Positions 7,672-18,380 of a DNA stretch of 64,000 nucleotides are shown here, piece after piece. Source of the stretch: an uncultured Trueperaceae bacterium (lineage in GTDB: Bacteria; Deinococcota; Deinococci; Deinococcales; Trueperaceae); the NCBI GenBank assembly GCA_913057685.1, contig CAJXOA010000003.1, positions 1-64,000 on the forward strand. The letters are read 5' to 3'. Position 1 is the first letter of the stretch. Every line of letters starts with the position of its first letter. The notes beneath the pieces were generated by a model. It made no database searches. It was not told the DNA's origin and worked only from the letters and a program-made list of their open reading frames with translations. Position numbers and translations under genes: made by a program.

Positions 7672-9636
7672 TCAGGTCGTCTTCGCGGCGGCGTCCCCGG
7701 CGGCGGTGGCGACCGCCGCAGGGCGCTCGCTGCCGGAGGAGGTAGCCGCCTCCTCCGCGTCGTCGTTCGCCTCCGGTGCGGCGTCCCCGAGCAAACGCGC
7801 GAGGGTCGCGCGGAGGGATTCGGGGCCGTACCCCAGTTCGTCGTGCTGGCGTTTCGGGTCGCCGTGCGGGACGACGACGTCCGGAACGCCGAGCCGCGTG
7901 AGGCGGGCGGGCAGCGCGTCGTCGGTGAACGCCTCGCTGACGGCGGATCCGAAGCCGCCGGGCAGGTTGTGATCCTCGATCGTCACGACGTGCGACGCCT
8001 CCTGCGCGTGGCGGGCGAGGAGCGTGCGGTCGAGCGGCTTGACGAAGCGCGCGTCCACCACCCCGATGCGGGGGTCGTCGCCCGCCGCCTCGAGGGCGTA
8101 CGCGACGGTCGGGCCGAGCGCCCACACCCACACGTCGGTCCCGGGCTTGAGGACCTCGGCCTGGCCCCACGCGACGTCCGGCCAGGCGTCCACGTCCGCT
8201 TCGGGGGGCGCGTCCACCGACCCGCGGGGCCAACGGATCGCCTTCGGGCCGCCCATGTCGAGGGCGGCCTTCACCATCGCGCGTTGCTGGACGGCGTCGC
8301 GCGGCATGGCGATCTCGAGGTTCGGGATGGCGCGGAGGTACGCGAGGTCGTACACCCCCTGGTGGGTGGCGCCGTCCCCCCCGACCAGACCGGCGCGATC
8401 GATGGCGAACACGACGTCGAGGTTCTCGATCGAGACGTCGTGCACCACCTGATCGAAGCCGCGCTGCAGGAACGTCGAGTAGATCGCGACGATCGGTTTC
8501 TCCCCCTGCAGCGCCAGGCCGGCGGCGGTGGTGACGGCGACGTCCTCGGCGATGCCGACGTCGAGGTAGCGCTCGGGGTGGTGCTTGGAGTACGACACCA
8601 ACCCCGACCCCTCGCGCATGGCGGGCGTGAGGACCCACACGCGGTCGTCGGCGTCGGCGAGTTGGATGGCGGCGTCCCCGAACGCGTTCGACCAGCCGTA
8701 CGGTTTGCCCTTCGCGACCGGGTTGGCGGGGTCGAACTTCGAGGCGCCGTGCCAGGTGATCGGGTCGGACTCCGCGACGGAGTAGCCCTTGCCCTTGCGG
8801 GTGACGATGTGCAGCATCGTGGGGCCGTCGAGCGCGTCGATGTGCTCGAGGAAGTACAGCACCTCGTCGACGTCGTGCCCGTCGATCGGGCCGACGTAGC
8901 GCAGGCCCATGGCGTGGAACGGGTTGTCGCTGGCGGGGTCGAAGAAACGCCGGGTCGCCGCCTTCGCGCCGCTCCCGAGGCGGGCGAGGGGCTCGAGCAC
9001 CCCGCCGCTCAGGGCGCGCTTGCCATCGCGCTCCGCGCGCTGCAGCCACGGCTTGACCTGCATGTGGCGCATGTAGTGGTTGAGCGCCCCGACGTTCTCG
9101 CTGATCGACATCTCGTTGTCGTTCAGGATGACCGTCATCTTCGGGCGGACGTGCCCGATCTGGTTGAGCGCCGCGAGCGCCATCCCGCCCGTGAGGGCGC
9201 CGTCGCCGATGATCGCCGTCACCCGGTAGTCGTCGCCGCGCGCGTCGCGGGCGAGGGCCATGCCGAGCGAGGCGGCGAGGCTGGTGGAGGCGTGCCCCAC
9301 CGTCAGGGCGTCGTGCGGCGATTCGCTCGTGGTCGTGAAGCCGGCCAGGCCGCCGTGCGCGCGAATCGTGTGCATGCGGTCGCGCCGGCCGGTGAGGATC
9401 TTGTGGCCGTAGCTCTGGTGGCCGACGTCCCAGACGAACCGGTCGCGTTCGCTGTCGAACAGGTAGTGCAGCGCGACCGTCAGTTCGACCGCGCCGAGGC
9501 TGGACGCGAGGTGCCCTCCGACGCCGGAGCACACGCGCACGATCTCGTCGCGCAGCTCGTCGGCGACGGCGGCCAGCTCGTGGCGCGGGACGCGTTTCAG
9601 ATCGCTCGGTGCGTGGATCTCGTCGAGTCGTCCCAT
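7672..9636 (-). CDS. dxs: 1-deoxy-D-xylulose-5-phosphate synthase
   Basis: The first enzyme of the MEP pathway to isoprenoids: it condenses pyruvate with glyceraldehyde-3-phosphate using thiamine diphosphate, in the cytoplasm. The 654-residue protein shows the N-terminal SSLGAVELTVALHY and WDVGHQSYGHK segments with the catalytic His, the ThDP motif GDGALTGGMA...LNDNEMSIS, the transketolase central domain with the YSTFLQRGFDQ segment, and the C-terminal domain. An Ala/Glu-rich tail of about 40 residues extends past the usual end. The ATG is preceded by AAGGAG, and TACCCT (9665-9660) gives a short leader. It feeds carotenoid and quinone synthesis; no other MEP gene is in the window. Confidence 0.95.
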   Translation of the reverse strand: MGRLDEIHAPSDLKRVPRHELAAVADELRDEIVRVCSGVGGHLASSLGAVELTVALHYLFDSERDRFVWDVGHQSYGHKILTGRRDRMHTIRAHGGLAGFTTTSESPHDALTVGHASTSLAASLGMALARDARGDDYRVTAIIGDGALTGGMALAALNQIGHVRPKMTVILNDNEMSISENVGALNHYMRHMQVKPWLQRAERDGKRALSGGVLEPLARLGSGAKAATRRFFDPASDNPFHAMGLRYVGPIDGHDVDEVLYFLEHIDALDGPTMLHIVTRKGKGYSVAESDPITWHGASKFDPANPVAKGKPYGWSNAFGDAAIQLADADDRVWVLTPAMREGSGLVSYSKHHPERYLDVGIAEDVAVTTAAGLALQGEKPIVAIYSTFLQRGFDQVVHDVSIENLDVVFAIDRAGLVGGDGATHQGVYDLAYLRAIPNLEIAMPRDAVQQRAMVKAALDMGGPKAIRWPRGSVDAPPEADVDAWPDVAWGQAEVLKPGTDVWVWALGPTVAYALEAAGDDPRIGVVDARFVKPLDRTLLARHAQEASHVVTIEDHNLPGGFGSAVSEAFTDDALPARLTRLGVPDVVVPHGDPKRQHDELGYGPESLRATLARLLGDAAPEANDDAEEAATSSGSERPAAVATAAGDAAAKTT

Positions 9637-9659
9637 GAATGACCGCTCCTTCGGGGGCG

Positions 9660-9665
9660 AGGGTA
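9660..9665 (-). promoter_or_regulatory. -10 (TACCCT) of dxs
   Basis: TACCCT 23 nt upstream of the ATG, allowing a short leader that contains AAGGAG. dxs is one of the few first genes here with a normal ribosome binding site. Confidence 0.45.
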
Positions 9666-9718
9666 TCGCACCGGGTTCGCAGCGACGGTAAGCCGGCGCG
9701 CACGGCGCGGTGCGGCGT

Positions 9719-10435
9719 TCACGGGCGGGCGAGGTTCGCTTCGACCAAAAAGAAGCCGTTCTCGGTGCGGACCTCGCCGTACTGCGGGGCGAACCAGACC
9801 TCCTGGCGCAACGTCTCGGTGATCGCGCCGGCGTCGTCGAACGTGCGGCTCACGAAGTTGACGACGAACACCGGGATGCGTCCGGCGGGCACGACGACCT
9901 CGCGTTCGTCGACGACGGTGGAGGTCCACTGCACGTCGAACGTCGCGGTGCGTTCGGCGGCGTCGGCGTCGGGGAAGGTCACCGTCGCTTCGGTGTCGCC
10001 CGACCAGGTGAGGCCGACCCGCAACGGCGTCGCGGGCCACTCGCGGATGGGGGGATCGAAGGTGACGACGGTGCCGGGCCGCTCCTCGCGCAGCAGGAAG
10101 GTGCCGTCCTCGCCGTGCCGGCGGTAGCTGCGGACGTCGAGGCCGCGCCCCTCGAGGTGCCAGGCGGTGACGACCTCGTCGTCGAGGACGGTCGGTCCCT
10201 CGATCTCCATGCGGACGCGGGGGGCGTCGAGGGGGGCGTCCTCGGGCAGGTAGATCCAGCGCAGCCCGGGGGTGGTCGGGTAGTACCCGACCTCCGCGCG
10301 GGGGACGACGTCGACGGTGGCGGTCCCGACCGGGGCCGGTGCGCAGCCGCCCACGAGGGGGGCGAGGAGGGCGGCGAGGCCCGTCGCGAGCGCGAGGGCG
10401 CGAGGGGGGCGGGGGGTCCGCAACGCCGGAAGCAT
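9719..10435 (-). CDS. Predicted lipoprotein of unknown function
   Basis: 238 residues with a basic N-terminus, a hydrophobic core and the lipobox LVGGC at about residues 27-31, so it should be exported and lipid-anchored. The mature part is rich in beta-strand-like sequence (YYPTTPGLRWIYLPEDAP, then paired FDPP and VWFAPQYGEVRTENGFFLVE segments), similar to small uncharacterised lipoproteins with a SmpA/OmlA- or DUF-like single domain. I do not recognise the family. The gene is monocistronic, with TAGCCT 6 nt before the ATG, and lies between dxs and the MBL hydrolase. Confidence 0.7.
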   Translation of the reverse strand: MLPALRTPRPPRALALATGLAALLAPLVGGCAPAPVGTATVDVVPRAEVGYYPTTPGLRWIYLPEDAPLDAPRVRMEIEGPTVLDDEVVTAWHLEGRGLDVRSYRRHGEDGTFLLREERPGTVVTFDPPIREWPATPLRVGLTWSGDTEATVTFPDADAAERTATFDVQWTSTVVDEREVVVPAGRIPVFVVNFVSRTFDDAGAITETLRQEVWFAPQYGEVRTENGFFLVEANLARP

Positions 10436-10441
10436 GGGGGG

Positions 10442-10447
10442 AGGCTA
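10442..10447 (-). promoter_or_regulatory. Leaderless -10 (TAGCCT) of lipoprotein gene
   Basis: TAGCCT with a 6-nt spacer to the ATG at 10435. Confidence 0.55.
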
Positions 10448-10500
10448 CCGCGCGGCGCGGTGCGGCGTCGCGTTCGCTGCACCGCGCACGGTGGCGGCGG

Positions 10501-11520
10501 TCACGCCGTCCCGGGCGCGCCGGCCCCCCCGGCGTCGGCGTCGGGACCGCCGAGACCCTCGTGCGTCCGGAGGGCGCGGCGGAGGCCGGCGGCGGTCATC
10601 GCGGCGTCGCTGGAGCGCTTGTCGTCCGCCCAGCGGTCCGGGTCGGCGCCGACCGCGGCGAGTTCGGCGTCCTCGAGCGCCTCGAGGCGACGGACGGTCG
10701 CCGGGGCGTCCTCCCCCGCGCGGAGGCTGGCGCGCACGACGTCCGCCCAGGCGGCGTTCCGGCGGGGGACGTCGGCGAGGTGCGCCTGGACGGCGTCGTC
10801 CCCGTCGACGGTGGCGTAGTGCGTCAGGTGCAGCCGGCGGGGGCGGTGCGCCGCGAGGCGGGCGCAGGTGTCGGCGGCGGCGGCGAGGTCGGTTTCGGGG
10901 GGCGGAAGGGCGGGGCGGATGCGCGGGACGCCGGGCAGGAGGATGCCGGCGGCGTCGCCGACGTACGCGTCTCCGGCGTCGCTCAGGAGCGCCAGGTGGT
11001 GGTTCGCGTGGCCGGGCGCGTGCACGACCTCGAAGCGGCTCCCGCCGAGCGCGAGGGGGCCCGGCTCGACCGCCCGCAGGGCGTCCGCCGGGACCGGCTC
11101 CATGGGGCCGAAGAGGGGATCCATCGCGTCGCCGTACAGCCGCGCGGCGCTGCGCCAGAGGCGGGTCGGGTCGGCGAGGTGGCGGGCGCCGGCGGGGTGG
11201 ACGACGACGGGTGCGCCGCTCCATGCGGCGAGCGTCCCGGCGCCCGCGGCGTGATCGAGGTGGACGTGCGTCACCACGATCGCGCGCACGTCGCGGGGCC
11301 CGATCCCGAGCGCGTCGAGGGCGGCGCGGACGGTGGGGACGGTCGCGCCGGACGCCGTCTCGATCAGCGCGACGCCGCCGTCGGCGAGGGCGTGCAGGTA
11401 CACCGCGACGACCTCAGGCCGCCCGCCGAGGCGGGCGTCGATGCGCCGAACGCCGCCCCCGAGGTCGGTGACGTCGGGGGCGGCGGGGGCGTCCTCGCGG
11501 CGGGGGGCGGCGTCGGGCAC
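10501..11520 (-). CDS. MBL-fold metallo-hydrolase
   Basis: 339 residues with a metallo-beta-lactamase fold. The dinuclear metal motif is THVHLDHAAGAG, a third ligand is in HAPGHANHH, and further Asp/His ligands lie in YVGDAAG and LTHYATVDGD. The C-terminal 70 residues, helical, are typical of the glyoxalase-II-like or RNase-Z-like hydrolases that add a recognition region. The substrate is unknown. The GTG start lies 17 nt downstream of the FAH gene stop, so the two probably form one operon. No ribosome binding site is evident. Confidence 0.82.
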   Translation of the reverse strand: MPDAAPRREDAPAAPDVTDLGGGVRRIDARLGGRPEVVAVYLHALADGGVALIETASGATVPTVRAALDALGIGPRDVRAIVVTHVHLDHAAGAGTLAAWSGAPVVVHPAGARHLADPTRLWRSAARLYGDAMDPLFGPMEPVPADALRAVEPGPLALGGSRFEVVHAPGHANHHLALLSDAGDAYVGDAAGILLPGVPRIRPALPPPETDLAAAADTCARLAAHRPRRLHLTHYATVDGDDAVQAHLADVPRRNAAWADVVRASLRAGEDAPATVRRLEALEDAELAAVGADPDRWADDKRSSDAAMTAAGLRRALRTHEGLGGPDADAGGAGAPGTA

Positions 11521-11537
11521 GGGCCTCGGGGCGACGC

Positions 11538-12296
11538 TCAGCCGGCCTCGACGTCGGCGTGCAGCGCGCCGATGCCGTCGATGCGGACCTCGATGGCGTC
11601 GCCGACCGCGAGCGGCCCGACGCCCTCCGGCGTCCCGGTCAGGACGAGGTCGCCGGGGTGCAGCGTGAGGAAGGAACTGACGTACGCGAGGATCTCCGGC
11701 ACGCCGAAGATCAGGTCGCGGGTGCGGCCGTCCTGGCGGACCTCGCCGTTGACGAGGGTGGTGAGCCGCACGTCGCTCGGGTCGAGGTCGGTCTCCAGCC
11801 AGGGGCCGGCGGGACAGAAGCCGTCGGCGCTCTTCGCGCGGGCCCACTGCAGGTCGCTGCGTTGCTTGTCGCGGGCGGTGACGTCGATCGCGATGGTGTA
11901 GCCCAGCACGTGCTCGAGCGCCCGCTCGGCGGGCACGTCGCGCATTTCGCGCCCAATGACGACGGCGAGTTCCCCCTCGTACTGCAGGTCCTCGGTCCAG
12001 CGGGGGTAGCGGATGGGGTCGCCGGGGCCGGCGAGGGTGGCGATCGACTTGAGGAAGATCCCCGGTTCGCTGGGGAGGTCGCTGCGGTCGCCGCCCATCT
12101 CCGCGACGTGGTCGGCGTAGTTCTTCCCGACGCAGACGATGCTGGTGGGGTCGGCGGGCGCCAGCAGGCCGACGTCGCCGACGGCGAGGACCTCGCCGGT
12201 GCGGCGGCCCATCGGCCCGCTGAGGACGTGCACGTCGCCGCCCTCGAGCTCGCCCCAGGCGACGCCGGCGGTACTGCGGAATCGGATGCGTTGCAT
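11538..12296 (-). CDS. Fumarylacetoacetate hydrolase-family protein
   Basis: 252 residues with the FAH C-terminal catalytic fold: SIVCVGKNYADHVAEMG, the metal-binding E-x-E motif in YEGELAVVIG, the GYTIAIDVTARD segment and LTGTPEGVGP near the end. The family includes fumarylpyruvate hydrolases, acylpyruvases and oxaloacetate decarboxylases. The ligand-binding set cannot be resolved by eye, so the acylpyruvase-like assignment is general. The ATG has AGGAGG 7 nt upstream. Its -10, TAGACT (12344-12339), overlaps the stop codon of the ABC-F gene. It is followed by the MBL hydrolase, suggesting a shared catabolic or repair role. Confidence 0.85.
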   Translation of the reverse strand: MQRIRFRSTAGVAWGELEGGDVHVLSGPMGRRTGEVLAVGDVGLLAPADPTSIVCVGKNYADHVAEMGGDRSDLPSEPGIFLKSIATLAGPGDPIRYPRWTEDLQYEGELAVVIGREMRDVPAERALEHVLGYTIAIDVTARDKQRSDLQWARAKSADGFCPAGPWLETDLDPSDVRLTTLVNGEVRQDGRTRDLIFGVPEILAYVSSFLTLHPGDLVLTGTPEGVGPLAVGDAIEVRIDGIGALHADVEAG

Positions 12297-12338
12297 GCGG
12301 CCTCCTGTCGGTCGGGCGGCCGTCGCCCGGCTCGGGGG

Positions 12339-12344
12339 AGTCTA
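12339..12344 (-). promoter_or_regulatory. -10 (TAGACT) of FAH-MBL operon, overlapping an upstream stop codon
   Basis: TAGACT on the minus strand; its first three bases are the TAG stop codon of the ABC-F gene. It gives a leader of about 35-40 nt with a good AGGAGG. Confidence 0.4.
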
Positions 12345-14357
12345 TCGCGCGCGGGAGGGCGCCTTCCGGCGCTTGGCGTCGAGGGCGTGCTGCGCCGCCT
12401 CCCAGTCCGCCATCGCGCCGAGCAGGCGCGCTTCGGCGTCGGCGTGGCGGCGGCCGAGCTCGGCGAGGTCGGTGCCGGCCTCGGGGTCGGGGGCGGCGAG
12501 GGCGTCGGCGAGGTCGGCGAGGTCGCGCTCGCCGGCGTCGATCTCCCCCTGCAGGCGCTCGAGTTCGCGCTCGAGCTTCCAGGCGGAGAGCGCCGCGAAG
12601 CGCGGGTCGAGCGCCTCGCCGTCCGCCGCGGATCCCGGCTCGTCGGTCGTCTCCGCCTCGGTGGCGTCCCGCGGGGGCGCGGGGGCGTCCTGGGCGGGCG
12701 CGGCGTCGCGGGGACCTCGGTCGGTGGGGTCGGTGGGGCCGGGGGCGGCGGCCGGGCGGCGTTCCGAGCGTTTGCGTTCGAAGAACGCCCAGTCGCCCTC
12801 GTACGCTTCGAAGCGGCCGTCGGCGACCTCCCACACCTGCGTCGCGAGGCGGGCGGCGAACCGTCGGTCGTGACTGACGACGACGAGGGCACCCGAGTAG
12901 GCGTCGAGGGCGGCCTCGAGCGTTTCGATCATCTCGACGTCGAGGTGGTTGGTCGGTTCGTCGAGGACGAGCAGGTCGTAGGGGGAGCGACTGAGTTTGG
13001 CGAGCGCCAGCCGGGCGCGTTCCCCGCCGGAGAGGTTCGCGACGGTCTTGAACTGCGCTTCGTAGGGGAACAGGAACCGCCCGAGGAGGTCGTGCGCTTC
13101 GCGCTCGCCGACCATCCGCGCGAGCTCCTCGATGAGGGTCGACTCGGGGTCGACGCCGGCGAGCGACTGGTCGTAGTAACCGACCCGCACGCGGGCGCCC
13201 CAGCGGACGTCGGCGCGGGGGTCGTCGCTGGCGAGCTCGCCGAGCAGGACCCGGAGGAGGGTGGTCTTCCCCGCCCCGTTCGGCCCGGTCAGGGCGACCC
13301 GGTCGCCGGCGCGCAGCAGCAGGTCGACGTCCTCGAACAGCGGCCGGCCGTCGAAGCGCTTCGCGAGGTGGCGGGCGTGGACGACGAGGTGGCCGCCGTC
13401 GTGCGCGTCGAACCCGAAGCCGACGGTCCGCTCCCCGCGTTCGGCGTCGGCGAGCATGCCGTCGCGGTGCCGCTCGAGGCGTTTCTCCATCGCCTTGGCG
13501 CGGCGCATCAGCTTCGCGTTCTGCCCCGCCCAGCCATGCATGCGCTCGGTCATCGCCTCGAGGCGGGCCTCCTCCTTGCGTTGGTTGGCGCGGGTGCGGG
13601 CCTCCAGCCGTTCGCGTTCCTCGCGGGCGGCGCGCGCGGCGCTGGGGGGACCGTCGTACGTCTCGATGCGGCCGCGGCGGACGTCGGCGGTGACGTCGCA
13701 GGCGCCGTCGAGGAAGGCGCGGTCGTGGCTGACGACGAGGGCGGCGCCGCGGTAGCGGGCGAGCCACCCCTCGAGCCACCGGCGCATGGCGACGTCGAGG
13801 TGGTTCGTGGGTTCGTCGAGGAGCAGCACGTCGGGGGCGCGCATGAGGAGGCGGGCGAGCCCGAGGCGGGTGCGCTCCCCGCCGCTGAAGCCGTCGACGG
13901 GTTCCGCTTCGCGGCCGGTGAAGCCGAGGGCGGCGAGGACCATGTCGCGGCGGGCGCGCCGCTGGTAACCGCCGCGGCGTTCGAAGCGGGCGTGGAGCGC
14001 CTCCCAGCGGGCGTACGTCGCGGGGTCGTCGAGGCCAGCGTGCTCGAGGCGACCGAGGTCGTCCTCCATCGCGTCGAGGTCGGCGAAGGCGACGTCGGCG
14101 ACGTCGCGGACGCTGGCGCCGGCGGGGAACGTCGGGGCCTGCTCGAGGTGCCCGACGACGACGTCGTCGCGGCGCCAGGCCTCGCCGGCGTCGGGGGTCT
14201 CCTCTCCCCCGAGCAGCCGCAGGACCGTCGTCTTGCCCGAGCCGTTGCGGCCGACGAGGGCGATCCGCGACCCGGCGCGCACCTCGAGGTGCACGCCGTC
14301 CAGCACCACCTTGGTGCCGTACTGTTTGTCGGCGGCGCGGAGCGCGGCGAGGACCAT
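12342..14357 (-). CDS. ABC-F family ATPase (EttA/Uup-type)
   Basis: 671 residues with two tandem ATP-binding domains and no membrane segments. The first Walker A is GRNGSGKTT and the second GPNGAGKTT. Signatures are SGGERTRLGLARLL and SGGERARLALAKLS, each followed by LLLDEPTNHLDV or LVLDEPTNHLDV. The linker between domains is long and charged (REERERLEARTRANQRKEEA), and a C-terminal coiled coil (ERELERLQGEIDAGE...) follows an Ala/Pro/Asp-rich spacer. This layout resembles Uup and other ribosome-acting ABC-F factors that ease stalled translation. It has an ATG start with TAGACT 7 nt upstream, so it is leaderless, and is the first gene of its unit. Confidence 0.88.
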   Translation of the reverse strand: MVLAALRAADKQYGTKVVLDGVHLEVRAGSRIALVGRNGSGKTTVLRLLGGEETPDAGEAWRRDDVVVGHLEQAPTFPAGASVRDVADVAFADLDAMEDDLGRLEHAGLDDPATYARWEALHARFERRGGYQRRARRDMVLAALGFTGREAEPVDGFSGGERTRLGLARLLMRAPDVLLLDEPTNHLDVAMRRWLEGWLARYRGAALVVSHDRAFLDGACDVTADVRRGRIETYDGPPSAARAAREERERLEARTRANQRKEEARLEAMTERMHGWAGQNAKLMRRAKAMEKRLERHRDGMLADAERGERTVGFGFDAHDGGHLVVHARHLAKRFDGRPLFEDVDLLLRAGDRVALTGPNGAGKTTLLRVLLGELASDDPRADVRWGARVRVGYYDQSLAGVDPESTLIEELARMVGEREAHDLLGRFLFPYEAQFKTVANLSGGERARLALAKLSRSPYDLLVLDEPTNHLDVEMIETLEAALDAYSGALVVVSHDRRFAARLATQVWEVADGRFEAYEGDWAFFERKRSERRPAAAPGPTDPTDRGPRDAAPAQDAPAPPRDATEAETTDEPGSAADGEALDPRFAALSAWKLERELERLQGEIDAGERDLADLADALAAPDPEAGTDLAELGRRHADAEARLLGAMADWEAAQHALDAKRRKAPSRAR

Positions 14358-14364
14358 GACGGCG

Positions 14365-14370
14365 AGTCTA
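14365..14370 (-). promoter_or_regulatory. Leaderless -10 (TAGACT) of ABC-F gene
   Basis: TAGACT with a 7-nt spacer to the ATG at 14357. Confidence 0.55.
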
Positions 14371-14442
14371 GCCGAGGGGGGCGGGCCGGCACGACGCGGG
14401 GCGGCCCCGCGCGCGGGGCCGCCCCGGGATGCGTCGCGCGGG

Positions 14443-15540
<1,098 letters not shown>

Positions 15541-15573
15541 GGCCCGTGACCTCCAAAGGGGGATTCGCTCGGG

Positions 15574-15579
15574 ACGGTA
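15574..15579 (-). promoter_or_regulatory. -10 (TACCGT) of ugpC-like gene
   Basis: TACCGT about 33 nt before the ATG, leaving a short leader with a GGAGG ribosome binding site. Confidence 0.4.
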
Positions 15580-15601
15580 GCACGCCGGGTCGCGCCGGCG
15601 C

Positions 15602-15631
15602 TTGCGTGATGACCCGGATTCGGACTAGGTT
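15602..15631 (+). promoter_or_regulatory. Promoter of toxin-antitoxin operon
   Basis: TTGCGT (15602-15607), an 18-bp spacer and TAGGTT (15626-15631), then a 6-nt spacer to the ATG, so the antitoxin mRNA is leaderless. Phd-type antitoxins usually autorepress at such sites. Confidence 0.5.
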
Positions 15632-15637
15632 CGGTCC

Positions 15638-15907
15638 ATGACCCTCTCGAACCGCGTCCGCAGCATCTCCTACCTCAAGGCGCACGCCGCCGAACTCGTC
15701 CGCGACCTCGAGACCACCCGCGAACCGCTCGTGATCACGCAGAACGGCGAGGCGCGCGCGGTGCTCCTCGACGTCGCCAGCTTCGACGCCCTGCAGGAGA
15801 CCGGCGCGCTGCTGAAGACCTGGGCGATCGGCGAGCGCGAGGTCCGCGAGGGGGCGGTGCAGACCGCCGAGGAGGCGCTCGCCGCGCTGCGCCAGGTGGA
15901 GCCGTGA
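15638..15907 (+). CDS. Type II antitoxin, Phd/YefM family
   Basis: 89 residues. The N-terminal dimerisation and DNA-binding half is typical of Phd/YefM (SNRVRSISYLKAHAAELVRD, then PLVITQNGEARAVLLDVASF). The acidic helical C-terminus would wrap the toxin. It should neutralise the ParE/RelE-like protein encoded next and repress the operon. The toxin start overlaps its stop codon as GTGA, so toxin synthesis depends on antitoxin translation. Confidence 0.88.
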   Translation: MTLSNRVRSISYLKAHAAELVRDLETTREPLVITQNGEARAVLLDVASFDALQETGALLKTWAIGEREVREGAVQTAEEALAALRQVEP

Positions 15908-16230
15908 GCGCCCGCGTCCTCCTCACCGACGGCGCCGCCCACGACCTGGACGAGGCGTACGCCCGCGCCTACGCCGAAGGCGGACCCCCCGAAGCGGACC
16001 GTTTCCTGGACCGAATCGAGGACGCCCTGGCGGGGTTGGCGGCGCACCCCGGCGACGGCGTCCCCCTCCCCGCCCTCCTCGCGCTCGGCCGGCGCGACGG
16101 CCTCGAGCGCCGCACCGGACCGTGGCGGTGGATCTACCGCCACGCCGGCGACGAGGTCCACGTCGTCGCCCTCGCCCACGAGGCCCGCACCATGCAGGCG
16201 CTGCTGACCCGCCGCCTCCTCGACGCCTGA
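15904..16230 (+). CDS. Type II toxin, RelE/ParE family
   Basis: 108 residues. The RelE/ParE fold is recognised from the N-terminal strand ARVLLTDGAAHDLDEAYAR, the central helices, and the C-terminal beta-strands with PWRWIYRHAGDEVHVVALAHEART. The WRWIYR and VVALAH pieces correspond to the family's YRIIYR and VLAVRH motifs. Family members inhibit gyrase (ParE) or cut mRNA on ribosomes (RelE); which applies is not clear. It is coupled to the antitoxin through GTGA. It ends about 60 bp before the tmRNA terminator on the opposite strand. Confidence 0.85.
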   Translation: MSARVLLTDGAAHDLDEAYARAYAEGGPPEADRFLDRIEDALAGLAAHPGDGVPLPALLALGRRDGLERRTGPWRWIYRHAGDEVHVVALAHEARTMQALLTRRLLDA

Positions 16231-16291
16231 CGCCTCGGCATCCCCGGACGAACGGCGCCCGCGCGGCGTCCGCACGAACGCCGCACGCGAA

Positions 16292-16320
16292 CGCCCCCGC
16301 ACCGATGCGGTGCGGGGGCG
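16292..16320 (-). terminator. Terminator of tmRNA (and possibly of the toxin gene)
   Basis: CGCCCCCGCACCG (16292-16304) pairs perfectly over 13 bp with CGGTGCGGGGGCG (16308-16320) around a 3-nt loop. It sits 4 nt past the CCA end of tmRNA on the minus strand, and would also face transcripts from the toxin gene. Confidence 0.7.
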
Positions 16321-16324
16321 CGGC

Positions 16325-16683
16325 TGGTGGAGGCGGCGGGAGTCGAACCCGCGTCCGAAGCCCCCTCAGCCCGGCGTCTACGCGTGTAGTCTCCGGTTTT
16401 CGTTCGGCGTCACGGACAGGTCGGAGACCCACCGTTCCGCACGCCTAGGCGCCTAAGGTTCTCGTCCTTCGGCCGGCGTCGATGCCGTCGGACCAGTCGG
16501 TTTCGGGACGTCGGGCCTGGCGAACCACCGACGGGGTTTCCAGGGGACGCTGACTACGGGTTACGCAGCCAGAGCGTAGTTCTGGTTGCCGGTTAAGGCG
16601 TTGCAGCTTGATGACGCGGCCAGCTGCATCCGCGACGCGCAACCGGTGCCTCGGTCGAGCCCCGTCGAAGCCGTGTCGCCCCC
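16325..16683 (-). ncRNA. ssrA: Transfer-messenger RNA (tmRNA)
   Basis: 359 nt on the minus strand. The 5' end GGGGGCG pairs with CGCCTCC near the 3' end, and the T-arm GCGGG-TTCGACT-CCCGC and encoded CCA are intact. The 5' region has the typical GGCTTCGACGG motif. The tag reading frame ends N-Q-N-Y-A-L-A-A then TAA (around 16579-16555); as I recall it, this agrees with the Deinococcus radiodurans tag GNQNYALAA. It rescues stalled ribosomes and marks the truncated peptide for proteolysis. Several pseudoknot-like GC hairpins follow the tag. Confidence 0.95.
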
Positions 16684-16738
16684 TCGGGTGCCCACCAGGG
16701 TGGTCGCTCGCGAGGGCTACGCTCCCTCGCGGACCCGC

Positions 16739-16744
16739 AGTCTA
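16739..16744 (-). promoter_or_regulatory. -10-like TAGACT upstream of tmRNA
   Basis: TAGACT about 55 nt before the mature 5' end, consistent with a processed precursor. A perfect 8-bp hairpin (16709-16716 with 16724-16731) lies in the presumed leader. Confidence 0.4.
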
Positions 16745-16793
16745 GCACGCGCCTCGCGCGCGCCCGGCCCCCCGGGCGACGCCCCCCGCGTGC

Positions 16794-16799
16794 TACCGT
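16794..16799 (+). promoter_or_regulatory. Leaderless -10 (TACCGT) of nucleoside-type ABC gene
   Basis: TACCGT with a 6-nt spacer to the ATG at 16806. Divergent from the tmRNA promoter. Confidence 0.55.
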
Positions 16800-16805
16800 T
16801 CCCCC

Positions 16806-18376
<1,571 letters not shown>

Positions 18377-18380
<4 letters not shown>

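Noticed and set aside
10501-13779. A long minus-strand frame joining the MBL hydrolase with sequence over the FAH and ABC-F genes
   Set aside because: Only the last 339 residues have MBL motifs; upstream of 11520 the frame runs out of phase over two recognisable genes.
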